Origin: Gambelia wislizenii
Taxonomy: Eukaryota; Chordata; Lepidosauria; Squamata; Crotaphytidae
Length of the DNA: 64,000 nt
Reading direction: 5' to 3'
NCBI GenBank assembly: GCA_030847615.1
Contig: JAUMIR010000011.1
Coordinates: forward strand, 38,671,001 to 38,735,000
Under the pieces are notes generated by a model. It ran no database searches. It saw nothing but the letters and a program-made list of their open reading frames with translations, and was not told where the DNA came from. Below, piece after piece: positions 45,230 through 57,060 of the stretch. The translations under genes and the position numbers were made by a program. The number at the start of each line of letters is the position of its first letter. Position 1 is the first letter of the stretch.

Positions 45230-47600
45230 GTCACCTTCAACTTATATTTATTGAACCAGCTTATATCCTGCCTTTTATGGGACCCAAGCCGGCTTACCAT
45301 GTTCCTTCTCAGCATCGATAATCATGAGCTAGGTTAGCCAAGGGGCTGGTTTGGGGTAAGGCCGCTGCCTATATCCCGTGGGTCAACCATGGCCACCTTC
45401 CTTGCTCAATGTCCGTCCCTCCTTCCCGTTGCCTGCCTTTGCAGATGTGCCCCTCCCCCCCTTTATTGCCCCCCAGATGTGCTGAACTGCAAGTCCCTTG
45501 GCCAGTGTAGGTCACAGGCAGGACTGGACCAACTAAATCAATAGCCTGACCTTGGTGTAAGGGCACTCTCTGTGTTCCTCTCTAGGGCAGGGATGGAGGT
45601 CCTTTTTCCCGCTTGAGGGCCACACTCCATTTTGGAGAAGTGCTTGGGGGCCACGTACCTCCAGTGGGTGGGCCCAAAGGCAAAAGGGGGGGGCAAAACT
45701 ACCTGCATATTTTAACTTGGAGGGCTTACTGCCAGGAACAATGCCTTGGGGGAGAGGTGTCAGCCTTTTAGACTGAGTCAGGGCAGGGCTGGTTTAAGGG
45801 CCCTGCTGGACCTGCAGGGGCCCCCATCATTGTGGGGAAGCCGTCGTAACCCTCCTCCTGCAAAAACATTATTAGTAATCATCTGAATACCCTGTACTGT
45901 GAATAGGTTAGGTTAGGTTGACCTGAGATAAACATATGGGGCCACAAAAATTAATCATTGCAGGCCCCCCCCTCCAAATCCCTTAAACTGGTCCTGAGCC
46001 AGGGAGAAACATACAAGAGCTGGGCAACTCCTAAAAAAGAAGAAGCCCAGAGGGCCACATCTGGCTGACTCTATGGGTGGGGTGGGGGGATTCGGCACCA
46101 ACAGTCCTGGGGGTGGGACCTGGGAGAGGTGGTCTCTCTGAGCATATAGACAAGCACCAGCGAGATGGGCTGCCCCTTCCCAAATTCCACCAGCCTTGTG
46201 GCTTGTGAATGAATATTCAGGCTGTGCTAATATTCCTCAGCAGTTAGGACCAACGCTGGATGGGACCAATTTGGTTCTGGAGTCTGCCAAACTCAGTTTT
46301 AGTTCCTCTCTTCATTCGGAATGATATCCCTCCCTCGTTGAGGAGGTTAAACTCTCTTTAAGGAGTCTCTTTAAAGAGACTGAAAAGCGATGGATTGCAC
46401 AGCTCTCAGCTAGAGGTGTGGAGCCGATGTGCCTCACAGGGTTGTTGTGTCAGTAGATCCGATTTCGCCCGCCAGTGCCACAAGATGCATGAGTTTGTTG
46501 GTCTTGGGAGTGGAGGCGGGCTGCTGGGGGGCAAGAGGGGGCTTGAGCAGCTGGGGAGACTGTGGGTGGAAAGGAGGGAAGAGCCAATTGCCAGCAGCTG
46601 CAGCATCATCAACAGAGCCCTGCCAACTCTCAGTTGCTGTGGCAATTGGAAGCGTGACAGGTAGGCGCCAGCCCTGCTGTGCGGTCCCCTCCCCCAAATC
46701 GCCTCCCCCCTCCCAGCCCTTGGAGAGCCCCTGTTCCCTCTGCCTCACCCAGCACGGATCCTGCCAGGTTCTCCATGACAACGCCCAGCAAGCCACACTG
46801 GGGGAGGCAGCTCCCAGTACTTCCCTATGGAAACCAGTGCTCCCCTCACACACCCTGCCCACCCACACTCCTGCCATCTTGGGCCCCTCCCTTTTGGCTC
46901 CGGGAACCACAGGCAAAGTGAGACCAGATGATTTTTAAATGGCAGGGAGGAAACATCCCCAAAAGGCAGGGATGGGGAAGGAACAGGCCTGGTAGGCTCA
47001 GGAGGCCTAGTTTTAAAAGGGGAGGGGGAGGCTGGAGAAGGAGGGCTGGTAAAAAAAGACCCCAAACTCTGCTCCCCTCCACCCCACCCCTCACCCCTGA
47101 TCTTGCTGGTCTTTGCTTTGCAGTCTCTGCACCCTCCAGGCACAATCCAAGGCCCTGTGTGTGGATGGAGAGGGAGACACAGAAGCAGCTAAAATGGGGT
47201 CTGGAAGGCGCTAATTGTTGCAGTTGGCAGTTGGTGGATCTTCCCCAAAGGGTCCCCAACCTCCCTGCCTACCTGAAAAGAGGGGGTGCACCAAGACTTG
47301 ACCTGAAACCCCCCCCCACACACAGCATGGTTGATGATCTTTATAAATGATGGAGCAGGGGAGGGGAGGGCCACAGTGAGACTGCAGGTGACACCCACCC
47401 CTCAACCAGGAGGAGTGGTACCTCATGCCTTAGAAGACAGGTGGGCAGAGCAGGGAGAGAATGAATGTACTGTGGTGGTTCCCAAACTAAGAAAATTAAG
47501 TCAGATGCAAATACAGGATGGAAGATATCTGACTTGACAGCAATACACACTAAAAAAAAGAAGGCGCCAGCTGTGTATCCGAAACTTGGCACTTCCCTTA
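45230..47600. other. Noncoding stretch with weak exon-like signals
   Basis: An inverted LINE tail (45235-45310) opens the block. A second RFX-like 'gttgctgtggcaat' lies at 46633-46646. A strong acceptor at 47122-47123 precedes a 29-codon open frame ending at 47214; its product is not recognised. Confidence 0.4.
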
Positions 47601-47609
47601 CAGTTGCCC

Positions 47610-47815
47610 ATAGAGTTCTAGAGCCAGAAGGGAGCATGAAGGTCATTGTCCTGCATCCAGGACTAGCTGAGGCGGCCCTGACAGGTGGCCATCTAACCTG
47701 CATTTGAGGATCCTCAACACAGTCACGCCCACCCACCTTCAGAGGGAATCCATTTCACTGCTAGACAGCTCTTACCCTCGAGAAGTTCTGCTAAAATGAA
47801 GCCAAAATCTTCTTT
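47610..47815 (-). mobile_element. CR1-like LINE 3' fragment, inverted, older subfamily
   Basis: The plus strand carries 'tagagccagaagggagc', 'ggtggccatctaacctgc', 'tccatttcactgctagac' and 'agctcttaccctcgagaag', the order seen in inverted CR1 3' regions. It is more diverged than the other copies. Confidence 0.7.
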
Positions 47816-47921
47816 CTTGCAGTATGGATCTGTTGGTTTGGAGCAGCAGCAGACCAGCTCACTCCATCTTCCGTGTGATGGCAGCCCTCCAGATACTTGG
47901 AGATGGTTCTAGCACAGTGGT

Positions 47922-48285
47922 TCATAACCTGTGGTCTGGGACCCCCAGGGTCCACAATATCCTCACAAAGGGTCTGCAAAGGAAGGCTACTTGGCCCACC
48001 TTCTGCCTGCAGTGGAATGACCACATGACATGAGCCAAGGCAATGGCTGGTTGGCTGGCTTGGCCCACACATTGCCATTCAATCTGCTCCAGCCACAAAC
48101 TTGCAGAAAGAAACAAGAAAAGTCTTCCCTCCCCCCCCCCCAGCACCTCTTAGAGAAGGTTTAACAGATCGTGTAATAGTGTTGTTGTTGTTAGGGCTTT
48201 AAATCTTGAGTTAAGTCTTGGGGGTCCACAGCAACAAAAGATATTTAAATGGGGTCCCTGGTAAAGAAAAGGTGAAGAACCACCT
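47922..48285. mobile_element. hAT-like non-autonomous element
   Basis: 'gtggttcataacctgtggtc' at the left and 'ggtgaagaaccac' at the right are inverted ends. 'ccagccacaaacttgcag' and 'aggtttaacagatcgtgtaa' are shared with 38.2 kb. Confidence 0.65.
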
Positions 48286-48304
48286 CTCCATCTTCTCCAG
48301 GCTA

Positions 48305-48405
48305 CACAGAACACCCAGCTCCCAGAATCCTGGACCATTGGCTATGCTGGCTGGGGCTACTGGGACCTGAAGTCCACCACATCTGGGAACCCAAGTTTGG
48401 GTGCC
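48305..48405. repeat. Foldback element
   Basis: 'ccagctcccagaatcctgg' and 'tactgggacctgaagtcc' face each other around 'tggctatgctggctggggc'. Confidence 0.6.
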
Positions 48406-49216
48406 TCTGAAGGAGAGTTTTTAAGCAGACTACAAGAAGCTCAACAGAGTTAGCAATGCGACCCACAGCAGCAATAAGGGTGGATGCCATTCTCATGCCT
48501 AAAAAAGAATCCAGATTTCAAAAACTTCTGCTCCCATCAGTTGTGCGCCTTGTTTGGGCACTGCCATTTATGGTGGATATTATTCACCAGGAAAAATGTG
48601 TTAAGAGGATGATGGCAAAGATGTTGCATGTTTTGGAGGCCAAAACGGGAAGGCTGGAGGAGCAGTTGGTGTGTTTGGCTTGATGAAGAAGTGATGGGAG
48701 AGGGAATGTGGTTGCCATCGTTAAATAGCCAAAGGACCTGCCTGTGGATGGTGGCGTAAATGTGCTCCACAGGGCAAGACCTAAACCAACAGGTTCAGCT
48801 TATAAGGAGAAAGGGGATTTTTATTTCCTGGTGGGACAATCTCTTTGGGAGTAGAACTGGCTACCTCAGAAAGTGAGGGACCCTCCTTCATGCAAGGTGG
48901 TGGGTTTTTTCTTAGCAAGGGCCAGGTGGCCACAGATCAGGGAGCAGTTGCAGCAAACTTCTTGGCACAGGAGGAGGGTTGGACGAGATAACCTTGAAGA
49001 GACCTTCCGCTTTTGATTCCATGGCATCTCCAGTAGTTGGCAGCCCAGCGGTTTGATGGCTCTGATAAGGCAAGGCTTCCAGTTTTGCTCTGGCCTGGAG
49101 GGAGAAGTTGCCTGCCTCCCTTCTTCCCATGCCTGCAGTGGCCCTGTTTTCTGGGGGATGGCTATGAGCTCTTCTTGGCTTGTTCATTGTTTCGATGTTT
49201 AGCATTATCATTGAAG

Positions 49217-49400
49217 GGCGAGCATGGTATAGGGGTCTGAGTTCTGGACTAGGACTCCAAGAGACGAGGAATCAAATCCCCATTCAGCCCTGGAAATGCA
49301 CTGGGGGACCTTGGGCAAGCCACACTCTCTCAGCCTCAAGGGAAGGCCATGGAAAAACTCATCTGAATGAACCTGGCCCAGAAAAGTCTAAGAGAGGGGT
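49217..49400 (+). mobile_element. tRNA-derived SINE, 3' truncated
   Basis: 'gagcatggtataggggtctg', 'gaatcaaatccccattcag', 'gggcaagccacactctctc' and 'atctgaatgaacctggccc' are present; the RTE-like tail is not. Confidence 0.85.
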
Positions 49401-50644
49401 TGCCTCTCAGCAAGAGTTTAAACAAACTTTCCTGCAGTGTAAACTCATTCAAATAAGAGATGTCTGGATTGGTGCACACAAGCAACTACTTTTCTGAGTT
49501 AAAGGGTGTGTGGTTAGGAATACACACCTGCATCCCCTCCCTTTACTTGGCCATCTTTCCTCTCCCCCACCATACCCCACAAGAGATCAGAGTCCCCATG
49601 GGGCACATCTCTTTTCAGCTGGAAGCAGGCAGACTTCCCCTGCGGCTTAACTGTCTTTTTATTTTCAAACTGTGGTGACTTGAAGAGCTGCTGCTAAAGG
49701 CCTGAAGGCCCCACTGGTGGAATGACGGGCTGCCAGAGCATCCCCCTTCTTTTTCTTCTTCACAGGCTGCATGTTTCCAGCAGGCTAAACTCCCTTTGCA
49801 AGGCCCTTTATAATCAGCAGGGACAAGGGACCAGGCACCACACAGCCCGACAGCCTTGCCTTCCTGCTGCCACAGCTCTCCTTCTAAGGAAGTTTGCAAG
49901 GCGAAGGGCTGCACTTCCATCTCCCTCCGCCTGAGACTCCTATTGATTGGCAGCCTAATTTTTTGCCTCCTTGGGTTAGTGTGAGGACTGCAAGAAGGGC
50001 CAAGCTCTAGGAGAGAGGATGCCACCTGATCAGCCTTCTTCCAAAATCCACCCCCCACACACACACACTGGGGACGTGTGTTCCTCTGGCTTCTCTCCTG
50101 GATTTGGGTGCTGATGCCTGAGCCGTGGGGGCTTCTTGAACCCTGAGTCGCTGTTTCCCTCTCCACCACCTGACTTCTTTTTTCTCCGTCTATCAGTCCT
50201 GCCCAGAAACAGTATAAAACAGGAGTGAGAACTGTGTGGAGCTCCACTAATCTTCCCAAAGGCATCAGAATCCCCCACCCCCACCCCAAAAAATCAGCTG
50301 AAAAAAAAATACTTTGCAATGCTCTTTGGGGAGGTTGCCCCACTCCGGAATAGCAAGAAACCAGGCCCCCAGAGCCTCAGAAGGTGAACAGGAGTGATGG
50401 AAGGCCACTTCCTATTGTCAAAATGGGAGCCCCTATGATGTGGCTGCAGCCTTTAAGGGGAGTGCCAGAGATGCCAAACATGGGGTGGAGTGTAGCCCTC
50501 TGGTCTCCAGCATGTGCCCCCTTGGCAGAGAAGAAAGAGGGGAATCCCAGCAGATGTCCCCAGGAAATGTACTCTACCCTCTTGGTGCCACCACTGAAAG
50601 GGACACGAGCAGGGCTTCTACTGCTTTGTAGCAAGGGTGGGAAT

Positions 50645-50745
50645 CACACAGCCCTCCATCTGGTGTTGGACTACAACTCCCATGATCCTTCACCATTGGC
50701 TTCTGTGGTTAGAGCTGCTGGGAGTGGCAGTCTGGAGAACCACCT
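50645..50745. repeat. Foldback element
   Basis: 'ttggactacaactcccatga' faces 'gctgggagtggcagtctgga'. Confidence 0.6.
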
Positions 50746-51447
50746 GTGTCCGGTGGTGGCGCACACTGGAAACCTCTTCAAAAGGCCCAGGCAGCAATAA
50801 ATGGTAGCAGAGTGTTTGTTCCTCTAGGCATCAGAACAAAGGGAAAGACACAGGCTTATGTCTAAAATCATCTTGTTCTTTACTTGAATATAATATACTA
50901 TTTACAATATATAACAGCATCCAAAAGAAAAACCATCTTCACACTTCAAGGTTACAAAACAGAACTAACTTCATAGGACAAACTAAACCAAACAGCTCTG
51001 CAGAGTTCCTAGCACCTCTCGCTCTATCAACACCAATACATTTCCAAACTGTCAGCTAGCTCTGCAGACCTGTACAGGCTATTTGCTACATCACAGCTTC
51101 ATCACAAAATAAATCTAACTACTGTATGTCCCAGTATCCTGACAGCTTGGTCATAGGAGGGCTTGTAGGTCTGAAGAAACAACAATAACAAAGTGCAGGT
51201 GGCTCTAGGGAGTGAGTCAAGCTATACACCACAGGAGGAGCCAGGGAAACCGGGGAGGAATTTGTTTCTTGCCCCAAATGTGGTGACAAATTCAGTTTTA
51301 ACTCAGACTCCTTGCAAGAGACAGAAATGCAGACTAGATGACCAAATGCCATGGGCAGCCAGTGTCCATCTGACAAGCCTGAACATTTGCTGAGGAGAGC
51401 AGAAGAGACTTGGGGATGGGAGGCGAAGGAGGTAGTGGCCATGGAGG

Positions 51448-51470
51448 AAGGCATGCATGCATGCATGCAA
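51448..51470. repeat. (GCAT)n tandem repeat
   Basis: About five 'gcat' units in a row; self-complementary. Confidence 0.9.
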
Positions 51471-51721
51471 ACAGGAATGCCCCCAAATTCTGGTGACCCA
51501 GCAGGATGGGAAGGTGACCTCCAATTCAAGGCTTCTGATTCTACCTGGGATTTCCATGGCAACTGATGTGCCCTTCCAGATTCTGTACCACTTGGATGAG
51601 AGATAAGTGGGGGGGGGCACCTCCTTAGCTGAGCCCACAGGCTGCCAGGAGCAGGAATGGAAGGTGCCTGGCAGGCGGCTGGGAAGAGATGGCTTCTGGT
51701 GGGCTTCATGATGTGATGCGG

Positions 51722-52342
51722 CAGCTAAAAAGGCCAATGCGATTTTGGGCTGTATCAATAGAAGTATAGTGTCTAGATCAAGGGAAGTAATAGTGCCACT
51801 CTATTCTGTCTTGGTCAGGCGTTCACCTAGAGTACTGTGTCCAGTTCTGGACACCACAGTTCAAGAAGGATATGGACAAATTGGAGCGTGTCCAGAGAAG
51901 GGCAACTAAAATGGTGAAGGGTCTGGAAACCATGCCTTATGAGGAGGGACTTAGGGAGCTGGGTATGTTTAGCCTGGAAGAAAGACAGTTGAGGAGTGAT
52001 ATGATAATCCTGTTTAAGAATTTGAAGGGGTGTCACATTGAGGATGGAGCAAGCTTGTTTTCTGCTGCTCCAGAGACTGGAACACGGAGCAATGGATGCA
52101 AGCTCCAGGAACAGAGATTCCACCTCAACATGAGGAGGAACTTTCTGACAGTCAGAGCTGTTCGGCAGTGGAACGCACTCCCTCGGAGCATGGTGGGGTC
52201 TCCTTCCTTGGAGGTCTTTAAACAGAGGCTGGGTGGCCATCTGTCAGGGATGCTTTGATCGTGATTCCTGCGTGGCAGAATGGGGTTGGACTGGATGGCC
52301 CTTGTGGTCTCTTCCAACTCTACAATTCTATGATTCTATGAC
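51722..52342 (+). mobile_element. CR1 LINE, 3' end (longest copy)
   Basis: Homology to the other CR1 copies starts at 'gcagctaaaaaggccaatgcg' and includes the codons for [21 protein letters not shown]. The open frame 51872-52258 runs 128 codons to the natural ORF2 stop. The 3' tail ends in 'attctatgattctatgac'. It is 5'-truncated and cannot encode a full reverse transcriptase. Confidence 0.92.
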
Positions 52343-53142
52343 ATTACCTTCCAATGTGGCAGGTGGGCTTGCCTCAGTGTGCAAACCACTTCTGTGTCAA
52401 TCAAGTCCCTTCTTTGGCCTCACCCTGCCGATAGTTCCCCCAGTATCAGGCATCACTACTGCCCACCTTTTCAGAGAGAGGCCGAAGCCCTGGCTCCTCC
52501 TGATCACCATGACAGCTGCCAACTCTGGCCAACCTCTAGAAAGACTCCTGAGCCTAGAAGCAGACTGGGGCCATACCGTCCATGGCCACGGGATGGCAGT
52601 GCAGCTTCGGAAGTAGAGATTCTGGGAGTTGTAGTCCAAAAGAGGAACACTGCCCAGCCCTGGATCCATCCTCCCCACCCCTTCATTTTCAGTCCTTTGG
52701 TGCAAGGCAGGAGCAGAGGGAAGAGCATTTCACCTCCGAGGTAACTTTTTCGGGGGGGGGCAGAAAAGTGGCACCCAAACAGGGAAGGACTGCCCAGTAT
52801 CCGCCTCCTCAACATTGCATTTGACGAAATAGGGCCTACCTGCAAAACCAACATTTAGCTGTCAGTCTAAAAGATGCTTTAATCCATTTCCCTGCTGTTC
52901 TTAATATGGCATATTGCACATCTACTCAACATGTATTATGTGAATACTAGCTATACCTGGTGTAACATACACCGTTCTCTACATATATAAAATGCTTCAC
53001 TATGTTTCCGTTCCCACTCTACTATTGGCTGGTTAGGAAACATGTCAAGAGTACGATCATTTGATGCATTAATATATAACGTTTCAAATCAACTATAATG
53101 GGGTATGTTATGCCAGGCACAGCTAATAATTTATAAAAGACA

Positions 53143-53697
53143 AGTACAGTCGTCTCTCCACATTCGCAGGGGTTAGGGTCTCGAGACCCCCACGAATGTG
53201 AAAAATAAGCAAATAAAAAAGGCCTTCCCCCCTGCCAGCAACCCCCCCACCCTTCCAACCTGGCGATGGGGCTTTTTGAGCCCCATAGCCACTTGGGGAA
53301 GCGCAGGGGTGGCTAAAACTCCTGCCTGCCTGGCTGCCACCCCCCCTGCGGCCTGCCTCGCTTCCCAAAGTGGTTATGGGGCTCTCGAACCCCATTCCCG
53401 CTTCAGGAAGGTAGGGGTGGCCGTGGCTGGATCGCGGCTTTGGGAAGGGCAGGGGTGGGGGCTAAAAAGCGCCTTTCCCACCGACTCCCCAATCTCCGGG
53501 GCTTGGATCTCCACCCCAAACAGAGCGAAGCCCCAGGAGAGCAGGGAGCTGGGCACTCGGTTTGCTCACCAAGCACTCCGTTTAAATGGGCTCCTCTCCC
53601 TTGCCTTGCGCGTGAGGAAGAGAAGCTGGTTTAAATGCGGTGCTTGCTGAGCAAACCGAATGTCGAAACTGCAAGAGTGAAAGCCGCAAATGTACAG
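53143..53697. mobile_element. Long pogo/Tigger-like MITE with internal inverted repeats
   Basis: Left end 'tacagtcgtctctccacatt' and right part 'gaaagccgcaaatgtacagta' lie in TA context; the right terminus seems shortened. Inside, 'cactcggtttgctcaccaag' faces 'cttgctgagcaaaccgaat', and 'gggctttttgagccccat' faces 'ggggctctcgaaccccat' with similar arms. Confidence 0.65.
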
Positions 53698-54265
53698 TAA
53701 TATTAAAAATGCCAGGCAATGACATATTTCACAAGCCCTTTCTTTAAAAACATTCTGTTCTTCAACCAGGGAAAGGGAGCCATTGAAAGGCTTCTCACAC
53801 CTTCGGCCAAAGGATCAGAAGGGACCTGGTCTACTTAAAGTTTTTCTAAAAGTTTTCTAAGCAGCCAATCAGCACACTGGAAATGAGCCATTGGAAGGCT
53901 TTGCACACATATGGAGGGGGGCTACACAAGGGATGAGGGGGGGGGCCCCTGGTCTACCTGCAGACTTGCCCCCCCCCACCCTCTGCTGGGCATGGCAGTC
54001 ATTCTAGCCCCATCCACAACTGTATTATTGCTGCCACCCTGGGGGGCCTGGGATCGTCCCCAGGTTTTTTGGGAAAAGTCGGTACCTTGGACACACTCGG
54101 ATTTACCCCAAGGAACGGAGAGCGCCACCAAAGGAACCTCGGTCTCATTCGCCATTTGATTTTCATTGCAACGCCACTTTTGTTAAGACACACCTGGACT
54201 TCAGCACAACACAAGGGACGGAGGACGGCTCCCAATTCCACACTTGGCTCCAAAGCTCACCGGGC

Positions 54266-54760
54266 CTTGTCTGCACACTGTGCCTCTCTTCCCGGAAAAC
54301 TGCAGGCAGGGGGACCTGAAGACCAGACCCCCCAAAATAGGGAGCCTGGCAGACAGAAGCCCCCCGTCCTGGCAGCCAGCTGGAAAGGGGGGCCCTGGGG
54401 TGGGTTGAGGGGTCTCTGCCCAGCCTCAGAGCCCTTATCTGGGGCTTGTCCGCACATTGCTCTCCCCAGGAAAACTGCAAGCAAGGGGTCCTGAAGACCA
54501 GACCCCCCAAAAATAAGGAGCCTGGAAGACAGAAGCTCCCTGTCCTGGCAGCCAGCTGGAAAGAGAGGCCCCTGGGGCCAGCTGATGAAGGGTCACCACC
54601 CAGCACCAGAGCTCTTATCTGGGCTTGTCCGCACACTCCTCTCCCCAAGAGAACTGCAAGCAGGGGGTCCTGAAGACCAGACCCCCCAAAATAGGGGGCC
54701 TGGCAGACAGAAGCCCCCCCGTCCTGGCAGCCAGCTGGAAAGGGGGGCCCACCCTGGGCT
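54266..54760. repeat. Tandem repeat, about 180-bp unit, nearly three copies
   Basis: Units begin near 54266, 54442 and 54624, each with 'cttgtccgcaca', an 'aaactgca(a/g)gca' segment, 'cctgaagaccagaccccc' and 'gtcctggcagccagctggaa'. Differences are mostly small indels and transitions. Degenerate related copies run on to about 55290, where 'ccgcctga(c/a)cac' blocks near 54810 and 55155 repeat at about 345 bp. Confidence 0.85.
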
Positions 54761-55663
54761 TGTCCGCACCGGAGCCAGAAAGGCAGGCAGGGAAGGGGGG
54801 CATCGACTCCGCCTGACCACAGCCCCCCAAAAGGAGGCCAGCCCACAGAGGACCCCCCTTATGCTCCCCTCTGGCCCCATCGAGCAGGAGGACCACCAGA
54901 AGAAGGGAGACCATGCACGCCAGACCCCCCAACAAAGGGGGCTTGGCCTACAGAGGGACCCCCTCCTCCTCACGGCCACCTGGAAAGAGAGACCCCCGGG
55001 CTGGGCAGGGGGTCTCTATCCTCCTCTTTTGCCCCCTGGGATCTCCCGGCTCCACTCCGGCCAGCAGGACAAAGGGGGGAAGCCCACCCCAAAAGGACAG
55101 GGAACCGAGGCTTCTCGCGGGAAGGAAGGATGCAGGGAAAGGAGGCGTCCACTCCGCCTGAACACCCGCCCCGCAGAGGAGGCCGGCCCGCGGAGGTCCC
55201 TCCGCCCCACACCCCTCGGCCGGATCGATCGGAGGAAACACGAGGAGGGAAGGAGGCGCCCCACTCCGCACACAGCTGCAAGGCACGACTGGATGGCCAC
55301 ACGGGGACCCAACATTCACGTAAAGGCACGACTAGATGGCCACACGAGGTCTCACCACTGGCCCCCTCCGCAGGGAGACAACCACCAAATCCTAAAATCC
55401 CGATTGGATGGCCTCAGGGGGCCCCGCCGCTCGCCCTCTTTGCGCCGAAGACAGGCCACCCTCCGTCGGATCCGCACCGAGCGCCCGGGGATCCCCGCGG
55501 AGAGAGGCCGCCCCCTCGCCCGCCTGCCCGGCTGAGCCTCTCCGGCGCCCCGCTTCCTCTTTTCCGCTTTCCCTCTTACTCGCGTGTCGCGCTTCCTCGT
55601 TTACCTCGAATCTCCCGGCATGTCTCGAGACCGGGGGCCCCGCCGCCCCTCTGCGCCCCCGAG

Positions 55664-56840
55664 CCCAGAATTTCCAGCCACGAGGCCGGGCTCCTGGAAC
55701 TCTCCCCGGCAGGTGGGAGGCAGCCGCACCCCCTCTCCGCCTCCGGACAGCCCCCGGCCCCCGCAGGAGCCCCTCGGCCTCGGACTAAGGCCTCTCCCCG
55801 GCTCTTCCGACCCCCGTCCTCTCCCCCGGAGGGGGGCAGCCGTTCCCCGTCCCTTCCCGAAGCGGGTGGGCGATCCCCCCTCCGGCGCCACCCCGCGCCC
55901 CGAATTTCCAGCCACCAAGTCGGGCTCCTGGAACTCTGCCCGGCAGGTGGAAGCAGGCACACCCCCTTCCAGACTTCCGGACACCCCCGGCTCCTTCCCC
56001 GCCCCCGCAGGAGCCCCCTCGGCCGGGGCCAAACTCTCTCCCCGGGTCTTCCAACCCTCGTTGTCTCCCCACACCCGGCCAGCCGTTCCCCGTCCCTTCC
56101 CGAAGCGGGTGGGCGATTCCCCCTCTGGCGCCACCCCGCGCCCCAAATTTCCAGCCACGAAGCCGGGCTCCTGGAACCCTCCCCGGTAGGTGGGAGGCAG
56201 CCAGACCCCCTTCCCGGCTTCCGCACCGCCCGAGAGCCTCCTCTCCGCCCGCCCGCCCCCCTTCCCTCCTGGCCCCTCCCAAGATCCCCCAACCCTCCTC
56301 CTGACCCAGGGACCGGCCCTTCCCAGTCGCCGGGAATCCTTTGGGCGGCCTCCAGGTCAGCGGGAGCGCCCGCCTGAGGCATCCGCCCTCCTGGAGCCCT
56401 TCCCCGGGCCCAGCGGGCGGCCACTCCCCCTCCAGTCCCCTGCCTCCTCTCTTCCCGGGTCTTCCAACCCCCGTCCTCTCCCCCCGCCAGCCGTTCCCTG
56501 TCCGCCCCGAAGCGGGTGGGCGATCCCCTCCGGCGCCACCCCGAGCCCGGCATTGTAGGCAGAAGAGGCCGGGCTCCTGGAACTTTTCCCGGCAAGAGGG
56601 CGGCAGCCACACCCCCTTCCAGGCTTCCGGACCGCCCCAGAGCCTCCTCCCCGCCCCTTCCCTCCGGGCCCCGGGTCCAAACCCGCTCCCGGGTCCCCCA
56701 GCCCTCCTCCTGACCCAGGGGCCGGCCCTTCCCAGTCGCTGGGAACCCCTTCGGCGCCCCTCCAGGTCAGCGGGAGCGCCCACTTGAGGCACCCGCCCTC
56801 CTGGAGGCCTTCCCCGGGCCCAGCTAGCGGCCAGACCCCC
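55664..56840. repeat. GC-rich tandem repeat, 234- and 243-bp units plus 407-bp higher-order copy
   Basis: The landmark 'ccgggctcctgga' recurs at 55686, 55920 (first base t), 56163 and 56569, giving spacings of 234, 243 and 406. A second landmark, 'gtcagcgggagcgcccgcc', near 56355 recurs near 56765 with the same long offset. Two spacings are multiples of three, so open frames persist over several units on both strands; the third is not. Confidence 0.85.
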
Positions 56841-56888
56841 TTCCAGGCTTCCGGAGCCCTTCCTGCTGCCGCCGCCGCTGCGACCGGG

Positions 56889-56911
56889 GAGGAGGAGGAG
56901 GAGGAGGAGGA
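56889..56911. repeat. (GGA)n microsatellite in CpG island C
   Basis: It encodes the run of leucines in the minus-strand frame MEGAFLLLLLLL, so that run is not evidence of a signal peptide by itself. Confidence 0.95.
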
Positions 56912-57060
56912 AGGCTCCCTCCATGGCGACCCCGGCACGGTCCCCCCGCGCCCCTCCGCCACCCCTCTGCCCGCCGCCTTTAGCCGGACTGCAGCAGCTG
57001 CAGCTTGTCCTAATGGGGTTTTTTGCCCCCCAAAGCTTTGCATGCCCCTGGTGATCGCGG

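Larger units (their letters stand above)
48410..51715. other. Noncoding stretch
   Basis: Contains one SINE, one foldback element, an AT-rich segment at 50860-51130 of unknown origin and the (GCAT)n tract. No exon is supported. Confidence 0.5.
55130..57060. promoter_or_regulatory. CpG island C overlapping a GC-rich tandem array
   Basis: Very CG-rich sequence rising out of the tandem array and falling off abruptly after 57060. On the minus strand an ATG in a GTCGCCATGG context at 56924-56922 opens a frame starting MEGAFLLLLLLL, whose leucines come from a (GGA)n microsatellite on the plus strand. Donor-like GAG|GTAAAC (GT at 55604-55603) follows the minus-strand ATG at 55621-55619. Either could be a first exon; neither is confirmed. 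Confidence 0.4.

Noticed and set aside
50860..51130. AT-rich block as a retroviral LTR
   Set aside because: No paired terminal motifs, target duplication or internal coding sequence could be seen.
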